DNA of 64,000 nucleotides from Paludifilum halophilum (lineage in GTDB: Bacteria > Bacillota > Bacilli > Thermoactinomycetales > DSM-45169): contig NZ_NOWF01000004.1 of NCBI RefSeq assembly GCF_002245355.1, positions 62,001 through 126,000 of the forward strand. Reading direction: 5' to 3'. A program made the position numbers and the translations under genes. A model generated the notes under the pieces. The model was not told the DNA's origin. It did no database searches and worked only from the letters and a program-made list of their open reading frames with translations. Below are positions 56,853-64,000 of the stretch, one piece after another (the first letter of the stretch is position 1; every line of letters begins with the position of its first letter).

Positions 56853-57842
56853 ATGCCGAAGAAAAAACCGTGGGTGGCTTCTTCCCTTTCCTTGGCGACA
56901 GCTTCATTGTTCGTCGGAAACGGGACAGAGACCGCTCAGGCCGAGGAAACGGTAAAAAGGACGGTTCCGGATTGGGAGAAGGAACAGATCGCTCAAGACG
57001 TGTTGTATCAGTATCTCACTCCCATCTCTTCCGTATCCGAGGGGAACCTGGCTGTTGATGCGGAGAAGAAACCGCTGATCCACAAGGTGAAAGAAGGGGA
57101 CACCTTGTATGGAATCGGAAACCGGTACGGTGTCGACAGTCAAACCCTGGCCTCCTACAATAAGATCGAAGATCCCCGAAAGCTTCAGGTCGGCCAGCGG
57201 GTAAAGGTTCCGGTGGAGCTGAATCGGATCCGTGTTAAAGAAGGAGAAGGGCTTACCTCAATCGCCCGGAGGCACAGCGTCTCCGTCAGCACTCTGAAAA
57301 AGGCCAATCCCGATTTAAAATCGACGAATGCCCTGTATGTGGGGCAAGTTCTCGTCGTTCCCAAACCCTTTGAGCCGAAGATAGAGAAGCAACCTGAGCA
57401 GTCGGAAAAGAAAAAACAACGGGTGACGTTGGCTTCCGATTCGTCCTCCGATCAGCCATCCAACCAATCCCATTCCTTTCGATGGCCGGTCAAAGGCGAG
57501 ATTACCAGCGGTTACGGGTGGCGTAACGGAAAAATGCATCAAGGGATCGACATCTCCAATACAAAACAAAAACAAAACGTGATTCGCGCCTCTCTCGGAG
57601 GTGAAGTGGTACGAGCCGGATATGCCGGAGGTTACGGAAACCTGGTGGTCCTTGACCACGGAAACGGGTGGACGACCTATTACGCTCATCTCAGTGGAAT
57701 CAGCGTCAGCAAAGGGGAGTCTGTTTCCGCCGGCGGGGACTTGGGACATATGGGAACAACAGGGAATTCCACCGGTGTGCACCTTCATTTTGAGATCCGC
57801 CGCCATGATCAACCGATTAACCCATTATCCGTTCTTCCTTAA
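56853..57842 (+). CDS. Secreted LysM / M23 peptidoglycan endopeptidase
   Basis: A 329-residue exported protein. A signal peptide spans about 1-31. Two LysM modules follow: HKVKEGDTLYGIGNRYGVD near 77 and IRVKEGEGLTSIARRHSVS near 128. A Lys/Ser-rich linker leads to the M23 domain (about 212-325) with zinc ligands in MHQGIDIS and HLHFEIR and the catalytic YYAHLS. It would cleave peptide cross-bridges in the wall or spore cortex. ATG at 56853 follows GAGGTGG. It lies between rho and rpmE, separate from the housekeeping genes in function. Confidence 0.92.
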   Translation: MPKKKPWVASSLSLATASLFVGNGTETAQAEETVKRTVPDWEKEQIAQDVLYQYLTPISSVSEGNLAVDAEKKPLIHKVKEGDTLYGIGNRYGVDSQTLASYNKIEDPRKLQVGQRVKVPVELNRIRVKEGEGLTSIARRHSVSVSTLKKANPDLKSTNALYVGQVLVVPKPFEPKIEKQPEQSEKKKQRVTLASDSSSDQPSNQSHSFRWPVKGEITSGYGWRNGKMHQGIDISNTKQKQNVIRASLGGEVVRAGYAGGYGNLVVLDHGNGWTTYYAHLSGISVSKGESVSAGGDLGHMGTTGNSTGVHLHFEIRRHDQPINPLSVLP

Positions 57843-57900
57843 AGCGGTCGGATCAAACGGCATTATTTTTGATTCCATGGTAAAGAATCCTCGCCTTCTC

Positions 57901-57929
57901 TTGCATTTCCTTCGGCTGAATGCTATAAT
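57901..57929 (+). promoter_or_regulatory. Promoter of rpmE
   Basis: TTGCAT (57901-57906), 17-base spacer, TATAAT (57924-57929) with TGC extension. Strong sigma-A promoter about 60 bases before rpmE. Confidence 0.88.
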
Positions 57930-57990
57930 GTTTAAGTGTTTGCATTGAAACGTCTATTAGGCAACCGGATGGAAAAGAGGTGAGGAATCG

Positions 57991-58188
57991 ATGAAAGCGG
58001 CAATTCATCCTGAATACAAGAAAACGACCGTAACCTGCGCGTGCGGTAATACTTTTGAAACCGGGTCCACCAAGGAAAACCTGCGCGTCGATATCTGCTC
58101 GGCATGCCATCCCTTTTTCACCGGGAAGCAAAAATTGGTCAGCGCAGGCGGTCGCGTGGATCGGTTCAAAAAGAAATACAATCTGTAA
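57991..58188 (+). CDS. rpmE: Ribosomal protein L31 (zinc-binding type)
   Basis: A 65-residue ribosomal protein. The zinc ligands are CACG near residue 16 and CSAC near 37, and KKKYNL is the normal end. The Cys-containing form is the one used when zinc is sufficient; the Cys-free paralogue is not in this window. AAGAGGTGAGG precedes the ATG. It has its own promoter and a terminator at 58222. Confidence 0.97.
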   Translation: MKAAIHPEYKKTTVTCACGNTFETGSTKENLRVDICSACHPFFTGKQKLVSAGGRVDRFKKKYNL

Positions 58189-58221
58189 ACGGCAAGCTTG
58201 ATATAGATACGGATCGGAACG

Positions 58222-58255
58222 AACAGGCAGGCATGAATGGTGCTTGCCTGTTTTT
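58222..58255 (+). terminator. Terminator after rpmE
   Basis: AACAGGCAGGCA / TGCTTGCCTGTT, 12-bp stem with one G-T pair, then five T. Confidence 0.9.
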
Positions 58256-58357
58256 ATGTGTGCCGGACTTTTTGAAATCCCCTTGATTCATGATCCCAGA
58301 GGATTGTTTTTGTGCTACAATGTCTGTTGATGTTTGGATAGCTTAGGGGGAACGAGA

Positions 58358-58978
58358 GTGACAAGGAATCAATCCAATACCCAGGGTGAAGGCTGGATCG
58401 AGGTGATCTGCGGGGGGATGTTTTCGGGGAAAAGCGAAGAATTGATCCGCCGCATCCGTCGAGCCCGGATCGCCAGACAGGAGGTGGCGGTATTCAAACC
58501 CAGTGTGGACAGCCGTTACCGCCCGGAGGCGATTACTTCCCACAACGGTGTACATACAGAGGCTGTTTCCGTTGCCGGGGCGGCGGTGATCCCGGAGTAT
58601 GTCGCCCCGGAAGTGACCGTCGTTGCCATCGATGAAGTCCAGTTTTTTGACGATGCGGTGGTGGAGGTGGCGCAAACCCTGGCTGATCGAGGTGTTCGGG
58701 TTATTTGTGCAGGTCTGGATCAGGACTTTAGAGGCCGACCTTTCGGGCCGACACCGATTTTAATGGCGGTTGCTGAATATGTAACGAAGCTTCAGGCGAT
58801 CTGCATCCAGTGCGGTGGGGCGGCGAGCCGGACACAGCGGTTGATCGACGGTTTTCCGGCGGAGGAGGATCAACCCACCATTCAAGTGGGAGCTTCCGAA
58901 CAATATGAAGCCCGGTGCCGCCATTGTCATCAGGTAACCCGGCGGCAATCATTACCGAAAAACTTTTCACCTTCTTGA
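58358..58978 (+). CDS. tdk: Thymidine kinase
   Basis: A 206-residue type II thymidine kinase for thymidine salvage. The P-loop is [15 protein letters not shown] near residue 18, the catalytic Glu lies in [10 protein letters not shown] near 95, and the lasso loop and zinc site are supplied by CIQC and CRHC near 150-190. GTG at 58358 follows TAGGGGGAA. It lies between rpmE and prfA, as in B. subtilis. Confidence 0.95.
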   Translation: MTRNQSNTQGEGWIEVICGGMFSGKSEELIRRIRRARIARQEVAVFKPSVDSRYRPEAITSHNGVHTEAVSVAGAAVIPEYVAPEVTVVAIDEVQFFDDAVVEVAQTLADRGVRVICAGLDQDFRGRPFGPTPILMAVAEYVTKLQAICIQCGGAASRTQRLIDGFPAEEDQPTIQVGASEQYEARCRHCHQVTRRQSLPKNFSPS

Positions 58979-59007
58979 CGCAAACTATCGTCAGGGAGGT
59001 GTTTTTT

Positions 59008-59490
59008 TTGACTCGAACTGCGGCATGGTTTGGGGCTGTTCTCGGATTGCTTCTTTTGTTTTCGGCCTGTACGGGTCCCCTCCAGCAAGGGAAAGAGGTT
59101 TCGCCGGGGACGAAAAACGAAAAGGGTTACCGGTTTCGAACGGATAGCTATCGATATATGCATGATGACGGGGAATTCGGGGTCAAAAACTCCAACCCCA
59201 ATCTGGCGATCGGAGAGTGGTCCAATTCCTCGAAAGGGGATAATCCGACACGTCGGATGAGGCAAGCGGCGGAGCAGGTCGAAGGAGTTCAAGACGTTCG
59301 CGTGAATGTGACCGGCGGGCATGCGGCTCTTCAAGTCACTCCGGAAAGGAATGTCCCTTCGGAAAGGTACGGGGAACTACAGGAGAAAGTGCTTCGAAGA
59401 GTCAGCTTTGAAATGCCCCGCTACGAGATTCGGGTTCGGGTGGGGCGAAGCAAGTGGAACCCGTTGCGATACCTTCCCTTTGCACAGTGA
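59008..59490 (+). CDS. Lipoprotein of the sporulation YhcN/YlaJ type
   Basis: A 160-residue lipoprotein. The signal peptide ends in the lipobox LFSAC (Cys at about residue 22). The C-terminal half (RRMRQAAEQVEGVQDVRVNV then TGGHAALQV) matches the beta-alpha-beta core of YhcN/YlaJ spore lipoproteins. The middle region, GEFGVKNSNPNLAIGEWS, is not recognised. TTG at 59008 is chosen because AGGGAGGTG lies six bases upstream. A hairpin terminator follows. A spore-membrane location is inferred from the family. Confidence 0.75.
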   Translation: MTRTAAWFGAVLGLLLLFSACTGPLQQGKEVSPGTKNEKGYRFRTDSYRYMHDDGEFGVKNSNPNLAIGEWSNSSKGDNPTRRMRQAAEQVEGVQDVRVNVTGGHAALQVTPERNVPSERYGELQEKVLRRVSFEMPRYEIRVRVGRSKWNPLRYLPFAQ

Positions 59491-59528
59491 ATACACAAAA
59501 TGCCCGACCTCCCCGGGCCGGGCGGGAC

Positions 59529-59566
59529 AGGGGTTAAGGGGTGTACACCTTAACCCTGTTTTCTTT
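59529..59566 (+). terminator. Terminator after the lipoprotein gene
   Basis: A hairpin from GGGGTTAAGG and CCTTAACCC (59530-59556) with a T-rich tail. A GC-rich hairpin just upstream (59497-59523), read leftward with a TTTT tail, may end the opposing CPBP transcript. Confidence 0.7.
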
Positions 59567-59567
59567 C

Positions 59568-59685
59568 TTATTCAGCTCCGATCTTCACATCTTCCCACTC
59601 GATATCTTTTTCCCCGGCTTTGATTGTTTTCGACGGTGTACCGGGCGACTTTCCACGTTTCATCCGTCTGTTCCAGGTCAATCAT
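59568..59685 (-). pseudogene. Possible frameshifted small ORF after the CPBP gene
   Basis: An ATG (59685) overlaps the CPBP stop as ATGA and opens MIDLEQTDETWKVARYTVEN. In this frame it ends after 37 codons with an unnatural Arg-rich tail. In the +1 frame the tail reads KAGEKDIEWEDVKIGAE and a stop (59568), which looks more protein-like. A single-base shift near 59624 would join both halves into a 38-residue acidic protein. It could also be a sequencing error or chance. Confidence 0.3.
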
Positions 59686-60737
59686 AAGTAACTCAACAGA
59701 CCCAGTGTCATATTGTAGGTCGCATGGACGAACATCGTGGTGGATGTATTGTAACGCTGTCGCATCAAACCGAGGACGAGTCCGACCAGAAAGACGACGA
59801 GAGTGGAGATGCTGAAACCGTAGTTGCTGTGAACCACGGAGAAGAGAATGGCAGTCAGGATCAGGCCGAACCGGGGTTGAAGCGCTCCCCGGAAGATCGC
59901 TTCTTCACCCAGAGCGGCGGAAAGACCCAGGGTGAGGATCCCCAGAACGGAACCGAACAAGGGGCCGATCAGCTGTTCCGTCAGCTTTTCCACGTTGGGA
60001 TCGCCGGCGATCCCCGCTGTCTGGGCGATCGTTTCCAACAGGAGGGCACCCCCCACCAACAAGAGACCGGAACCGATACCGATGAGGGATTCTCTCAGTG
60101 TCGGCCGAACGAGTCCAAGGCGGTTGAGTGTCTCTTTCCAGCTTCGTCTCCAGGAAAGCCAACCCACACCGATCAGAGCGATGATGAAAAAGGTGATCTG
60201 CTGAGCCCACAGTGAGGGGATCGGATTGCCCATTTCCTGGGATTCGGTCCATTGGGCCAGGTTCTGGATACCGACAGCCACAAAAAAGAAAAAATAGATC
60301 CAGATCAGCATCGATGAGGAAAGGGCGACGGTGTGAACCCGGTTTTTCGGATCGATGGGAATCACCCGGGAAATCCAGCGCCGCAGGGCGGGAATCAAAA
60401 GGAGAATTCCAAGCAGGGACGGAATCCAGATGCTGAAACCGACAAAGGGAAGCACGTCGACCATTCGCTGGATGAGGGCGGGGTCCACTCCCGCCTCCGG
60501 GACGGGAGTCGTCCTCACCTCCCCGGCGGATCGGGCGAGAAGGCCGAATAAACTGAGCAGGATACCCGCCAGAATAAAGATGCCGTACATCAAGGAAAGG
60601 ATCACATAGGCGGTAATGGCTAAACCGGTTCCCGTCCGAGCATGTTGTTCCGATTGTTTGAGGTTCTCCGACAGGTTGGCCAGCCACAAAAGAAATAATA
60701 ACGGAAGAAATTGAAGGACGGTCGCGATGATCTCCAT
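59682..60737 (-). CDS. CPBP family intramembrane glutamic endopeptidase
   Basis: A 351-residue membrane protein with about eight helices. The catalytic ABI/CAAX-protease motif EEAIFRG lies near residue 270, followed by FSVVHSNYGF near 297 and the HATYN region near the C-terminus. The N-terminal half is an extra set of helices not part of the protease core. Members cleave prenylated or membrane peptides, or regulate bacteriocin immunity; the substrate is unknown. The ATG at 60737 is chosen for GAGGAG upstream. It is the only leftward gene in the last 30 kb. Confidence 0.87.
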   Translation of the reverse strand: MEIIATVLQFLPLLFLLWLANLSENLKQSEQHARTGTGLAITAYVILSLMYGIFILAGILLSLFGLLARSAGEVRTTPVPEAGVDPALIQRMVDVLPFVGFSIWIPSLLGILLLIPALRRWISRVIPIDPKNRVHTVALSSSMLIWIYFFFFVAVGIQNLAQWTESQEMGNPIPSLWAQQITFFIIALIGVGWLSWRRSWKETLNRLGLVRPTLRESLIGIGSGLLLVGGALLLETIAQTAGIAGDPNVEKLTEQLIGPLFGSVLGILTLGLSAALGEEAIFRGALQPRFGLILTAILFSVVHSNYGFSISTLVVFLVGLVLGLMRQRYNTSTTMFVHATYNMTLGLLSYL

Positions 60738-60881
60738 AATCAGTCTCCTCGCAATCAAAGCATGAGGGCTTATCGTTCCGGTTTTCCCTCGGCATTACGC
60801 GATTTTTCTGTCCTTTACCTAAGCATTATCATAACATAATCAAGGGAATGAGAAATGGATTCAAGGGAAATCGGCTCCGTT

Positions 60882-60910
60882 TTGACGAAAAAAAGGAAAT
60901 CACCTATAAT
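60882..60910 (+). promoter_or_regulatory. Promoter of the prfA-prmC-spoIIR region
   Basis: TTGACG (60882-60887), 17-base spacer, TATAAT (60905-60910): a near-consensus sigma-A promoter about 95 bases before prfA. Confidence 0.88.
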
Positions 60911-61004
60911 AGATACGTTATCCAGATGTAAGGATTTCAAGCGGGTTTCCCGCCTAGTCGGAGAAGAGACTGTCCCATTTTAAGGGATGACGGGAGTGAG
61001 CGGT

Positions 61005-62072
61005 GTGCTGGAGCGATTGGAATCGATCCGGAAGCGATACGAAGAACTCAACCAACTGCTTAGCGATCCCCAAGTGATTGGCGACGCGGAGAAATTGCGT
61101 AAATACTCTAAAGAACAATCGGATCTGGAACCGAAAGTTCAGGCGTATCATGAATATATGGATGTGACCGGCCAGCTGAAGGAGACCCAGACGATGATGG
61201 AGGAAGAATCCGACGCCGAGATGCTGGAAATGGTGAAGGCGGAGCTGGATAGCCTCACCCGGCGCAAGGAGGAGCTCGAAGAGGAGATCCGTCTGCTTCT
61301 GTTGCCGAAGGACCCCAACGATGATAAAAACGTGATTGTGGAAATACGGGGCGCCGCCGGAGGGGAAGAGGCCGCTCTCTTCGCCTCCAATCTCTACCGG
61401 ATGTATTCCCGGTATGGTGAAAGACAGGGGTGGAAGACGGAGATCCTGGATGCCAATACTACCGGTCTGGGAGGGTTTAAGGAAGTCGTCTTCTCAGTCC
61501 AGGGGAAAGGGGCATACAGCCGTCTCAAATATGAGAGCGGTGCCCACCGGGTACAACGCGTTCCCGCGACGGAATCCGGCGGCCGGATTCATACCTCCAC
61601 CGCCACGGTGGCTGTTCTGCCGGAAGCGGAAGAGGTGGAGGTAGATATCCAAGAAAAAGACCTCCGCATCGATACGTTTTGTTCCAGCGGCCCCGGGGGG
61701 CAAAGCGTCAATACGACGCAGTCGGCGGTACGGATCACCCATTTACCGACGGGGATTGTCGTTTCCTGTCAGGATGAAAAATCCCAGATCAAAAACCGCG
61801 ATAAGGCGATGCGCGTTCTCCGTGCACGGATTTTGGATAAAATGCAACAGGAAGAGGCCGCCAAGTTGGCTGACGCCCGAAAAAATCAGGTAGGCACTGG
61901 AGACCGAAGCGAGCGGATTCGCACCTATAATTTTCCTCAAAGCCGGGTTACCGATCACCGGATCGGTCTCACCCTGCATAAACTGGATCTGGTGTTAGAC
62001 GGAGATCTGGATCAAATTATCGATACCCTTACGCTGGAAGAGCAGTCGGAGCTTTTAAAGAAAGCGGAGTAA
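61005..62072 (+). CDS. prfA: Peptide chain release factor 1
   Basis: A 355-residue release factor for UAG and UAA. The GGQ loop is [15 protein letters not shown] near residue 225. [16 protein letters not shown] carries the PXT-type codon-recognition segment of RF1. GTG at 61005 is preferred; GGGAG is well spaced and the length becomes canonical. The frame is open upstream to 60987. The Gln of GGQ is methylated by PrmC, encoded next. Confidence 0.96.
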   Translation: MLERLESIRKRYEELNQLLSDPQVIGDAEKLRKYSKEQSDLEPKVQAYHEYMDVTGQLKETQTMMEEESDAEMLEMVKAELDSLTRRKEELEEEIRLLLLPKDPNDDKNVIVEIRGAAGGEEAALFASNLYRMYSRYGERQGWKTEILDANTTGLGGFKEVVFSVQGKGAYSRLKYESGAHRVQRVPATESGGRIHTSTATVAVLPEAEEVEVDIQEKDLRIDTFCSSGPGGQSVNTTQSAVRITHLPTGIVVSCQDEKSQIKNRDKAMRVLRARILDKMQQEEAAKLADARKNQVGTGDRSERIRTYNFPQSRVTDHRIGLTLHKLDLVLDGDLDQIIDTLTLEEQSELLKKAE

Positions 62073-62193
62073 TTAACGTATGAATCAACGTGCCTGTCAA
62101 CAATGCATAGGATCAGACAGCTCCAGTGAGCCGGAGCAGCATGCGCGGATGAAAGAACCGGTCTTGCCTGTTTTCTGAAGGAGGACAAAGAAC

Positions 62194-63111
62194 TTGCCAA
62201 GGATGGATACCGTCGGGGAAGCCTATCGTTGGGCTTCCTCTTTTTTGGATAAAAATGGTGTGGAAAGCTCCCTTTTCGAAGCGGAACTGCTGCTTCGTAC
62301 TGCATTGGGCTGGGATCGAACCCGCTTTTTTACGGAATGGGATGCTCCTTTGAACCGGGAAACGTTTCAGCGGTTTCGCGAATGGGTGGAACGCCGGAAA
62401 CAAGGTGTTCCTTTACAGTATTTGACGGGAGAGCAGGAATTTTATGGACGAACGTTTCGCGTCAATCCTTCGGTATTGATTCCCCGCCCCGATACGGAAG
62501 TGTTGGTGGAGGCCGCGTTAAAGACCATGGATCAGAAGGGTCCGACGGGAAGAGCTGTGGATATCGGGACGGGAAGCGGGGCTCTGGCAGTGACCCTGGC
62601 GGCGGAGAAGCCGGATTGGGAATGGTGGGCTCTGGATCGTTCGTCCGAGGCTCTTGCCTTGGCCCGAGCCAACGCGGAGTTTCACGGCATGGAAGAAAAG
62701 ATCCGCTGGTTGCAGGGGGACTGGTTGACCCCTCTCATGGAGAGGGAAATGATGGTGGATGTGATCGTATCCAACCCGCCTTATATTCCTTCGGCGGATA
62801 TCGACGGTTTGGAAAGACAAGTCAAGGATTATGAACCGCGGTTGGCACTGGACGGAGGAGAGGACGGTCTTGACCCTTACCGCCGTATTTTGGAGCAGGT
62901 ACCGGATGTTTTGAAGTGCCCGGGTTGGATCGCTTTGGAAGTGGGTGAGGGGCAAGGTGCAGCGGTGGCCCGTTTGTTGCACCGACTTCCGGGAGAAGTC
63001 CAAACTTCGGTCATTCCCGATCTGGCTGGGCGAGATCGGGTGGTGACGGGACGAGTCGATGATTCGCCGTTGACATTCGGTTCCGCAGCGATTCCCCATG
63101 GAGGGGGTTAA
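62194..63111 (+). CDS. prmC: Release factor glutamine methyltransferase
   Basis: A 305-residue SAM-dependent methyltransferase that methylates the GGQ glutamine of release factors. The SAM loop is AVDIGTGSGALAVTLA near residue 125 and the catalytic NPPY lies in IVSNPPYIPSADI near 195. The N-terminal helical domain (GVPLQYLTGEQEFYGRTF) binds the release factor. TTG at 62194 is chosen for GAAGGAGGA nine bases upstream; an ATG at 62203 has no ribosome site. It lies 120 bases after prfA, as in B. subtilis. Confidence 0.95.
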   Translation: MPRMDTVGEAYRWASSFLDKNGVESSLFEAELLLRTALGWDRTRFFTEWDAPLNRETFQRFREWVERRKQGVPLQYLTGEQEFYGRTFRVNPSVLIPRPDTEVLVEAALKTMDQKGPTGRAVDIGTGSGALAVTLAAEKPDWEWWALDRSSEALALARANAEFHGMEEKIRWLQGDWLTPLMEREMMVDVIVSNPPYIPSADIDGLERQVKDYEPRLALDGGEDGLDPYRRILEQVPDVLKCPGWIALEVGEGQGAAVARLLHRLPGEVQTSVIPDLAGRDRVVTGRVDDSPLTFGSAAIPHGGG

Positions 63112-63162
63112 ACCTTCTTCAGCCTGTCCATACTGAATGGTAAATCGGCTGAGGAGGTATGA

Positions 63163-63864
63163 ATGATGCGGGTCGGTACTTATTCGGTTCTCCTTTTTCT
63201 ATCTATCGGGTTTTTCTTATTGATCCAATCCGTCTCAGGCGCTGGATCGGGCATCGTCTCGTATGCCGCTGCCGGGGCACAGAGTGAAGGCGGGGGACAG
63301 AATATCCCCGACGAGGCGATTCGTCTGCGTATTTTGGCTAACAGCGACCGTTTGGAAGACCAGGCGTTGAAGCGCCGGGTACGGGATGCCGTATTGGCGG
63401 AGATCAAGGCTTGGGCGGACAAGCCGGACACGATCGGTGAGGCGCGCCGGCAGGTTCGTTCTCATCTGTCCGATTTTCAAAAGATCGCTGATCGGACAGT
63501 TCGTCAACAGGGGTATGATTACGAGGTCCAAGTGGATTACGGGCGGATTCCTTTTCCGACAAAGCTCTATGGGGACCAGGTGTATCCCGCCGGCAAATAT
63601 GAAGCGTTGCGGATTACGATCGGGGAAGGGAAAGGGGATAATTGGTGGTGTGTTTTGTTTCCGCCTCTCTGCTTTGTCGATATGAGCAACGGGGATGCGG
63701 TGCCCAAATCTGAACAGCGCACCGCTTCCGCGGAAGCGGTTGCCGCCGAACAGGCGCTGGCGGCCCCGGAACGTTCCCGACAATCTCCGCAGGGGAAGCC
63801 GGTAGAAGTGCGGTTCTTTTTCCTGGATTCCCTGAAAGATTTTTTCTCCGGATTGTTTGATTAA
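63163..63864 (+). CDS. spoIIR: Stage II sporulation protein R
   Basis: A 233-residue secreted forespore protein that triggers SpoIIGA to process pro-sigma-E in the mother cell. A signal/anchor lies at about 8-25. The conserved core has IPDEAIRLRILANSDRLEDQ near 48, the tract FPTKLYGDQVYPAGKYEALR near 135 and NWWCVLFPPLCFVD near 170. The C-terminal 60 residues before FFFLDSLKDFFSG are an Ala/Glu-rich spacer. GAGGAGG precedes the ATG (63163, or 63166 by spacing). No clear sigma-F promoter was identified. Confidence 0.95.
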   Translation: MMRVGTYSVLLFLSIGFFLLIQSVSGAGSGIVSYAAAGAQSEGGGQNIPDEAIRLRILANSDRLEDQALKRRVRDAVLAEIKAWADKPDTIGEARRQVRSHLSDFQKIADRTVRQQGYDYEVQVDYGRIPFPTKLYGDQVYPAGKYEALRITIGEGKGDNWWCVLFPPLCFVDMSNGDAVPKSEQRTASAEAVAAEQALAAPERSRQSPQGKPVEVRFFFLDSLKDFFSGLFD

Positions 63865-63871
63865 TTCTCCG

Positions 63872-63897
63872 GTCGACCCGTGTGGTCGGCTTTTTTT
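63872..63897 (+). terminator. Terminator after spoIIR
   Basis: GTCGACC / GGTCGGC (63872-63878, 63884-63890), 7-bp stem with one G-T pair, then seven T. Confidence 0.88.
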
Positions 63898-63972
63898 GTA
63901 AAGACCGTACTATTCACCGCTTTGTCCGCATACGATGGAAAAAGAAAATCCGATTGCGGGAGGCGGTCGAAG

Positions 63973-64000
63973 ATGTTCACTGTGAGAAAAGCGACAGCGG
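63973..64000 (+). CDS. Start of a gene cut by the window edge (possibly GNAT acetyltransferase)
   Basis: ATG at 63973 preceded by GGGAGGCGG opens MFTVRKATA before the window ends. The V-R-K-A opening is common in GNAT acetyltransferases, and a YwlB-like acetyltransferase follows spoIIR in some Bacilli, but nine residues are too few to assign it. Confidence 0.4.

Noticed and set aside
58979-59007. Terminator after tdk from the TGACG/CGTCA inverted repeat
   Set aside because: The stem is only 5 bp and the bases after it are the ribosome site of the next gene, not a T run.

Overview
The window is chromosomal DNA from an endospore-forming, moderately GC-rich member of the Bacillota. Sporulation genes (spo0F, spoIIR, YheC/D- and YhcN-like proteins), the walRK pair, and the B. 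subtilis-like orders ywhD-pbpG-speE-speB-ywiB-argS and fadF...rpoE-pyrG-spo0F-fba-tal-murA-glpX-rho-rpmE-tdk-prfA-prmC-spoIIR support this. A secreted carboxypeptidase T homologue and the GC content suggest family Thermoactinomycetaceae, but that placement is inference. I found no rRNA or tRNA genes, no CRISPR array and no intact insertion sequence.

Layout. 1-2.2 kb: end of the walRK locus (leftward) with a membrane-anchored gluzincin. 2.4-4.1 kb: a YheC/D ATP-grasp protein and an unknown gene behind a promoter with a Spo0A-box match. 4.2-6.6 kb: murP-murQ for N-acetylmuramic acid uptake and recycling. 7-16.5 kb: a histidine kinase with a degenerate GGDEF domain, ywhD, pbpG, speE-speB and ywiB-argS. 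17-19.7 kb: carboxypeptidase T and an EcsC-family protein. 19.7-29 kb: a sigma-54 activator, a textbook -24/-12 promoter and a lysine-degradation operon (kdd-kamA-kamB-kamC-kamD-kamE). 29-31 kb: a matrixin protease with an unknown membrane protein, and a LOG-family enzyme. 31.3-46.1 kb: fadF behind a FadR-like operator, a J-domain/VanW fusion, then thl-hbd-acd-acd-dinB-meaB-tetR-icmF behind a promoter region with a cre-like site and a palindrome. 46.3-64 kb: the conserved block from rpoE to spoIIR, with kal and kce inserted directly after spo0F.

How it fits together. KamA, KamD/E (with KamB/C as reactivase), Kdd, Kce and Kal are all the dedicated enzymes needed to convert L-lysine to acetoacetate and crotonyl-CoA. 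The thiolase, hydroxyacyl-CoA dehydrogenase, acyl-CoA dehydrogenases and FadF could handle the resulting C4 units, and IcmF with MeaB links to branched C4 acyl-CoA. The pathway is split: one part is under sigma-54 control and the other lies in a probable spo0F transcription unit.

Non-coding structure worth noting: a dispersed palindromic repeat with perfect 15-bp terminal inverted repeats (9922-10060, degenerate relatives near 4241, 40550 and 48890); a second inverted-repeat element at 18530-18656 whose end recurs at 35659; a pyrG leader with a GGGC start and terminator; a long structured leader before fba; and a structured segment between kamC and kamD.
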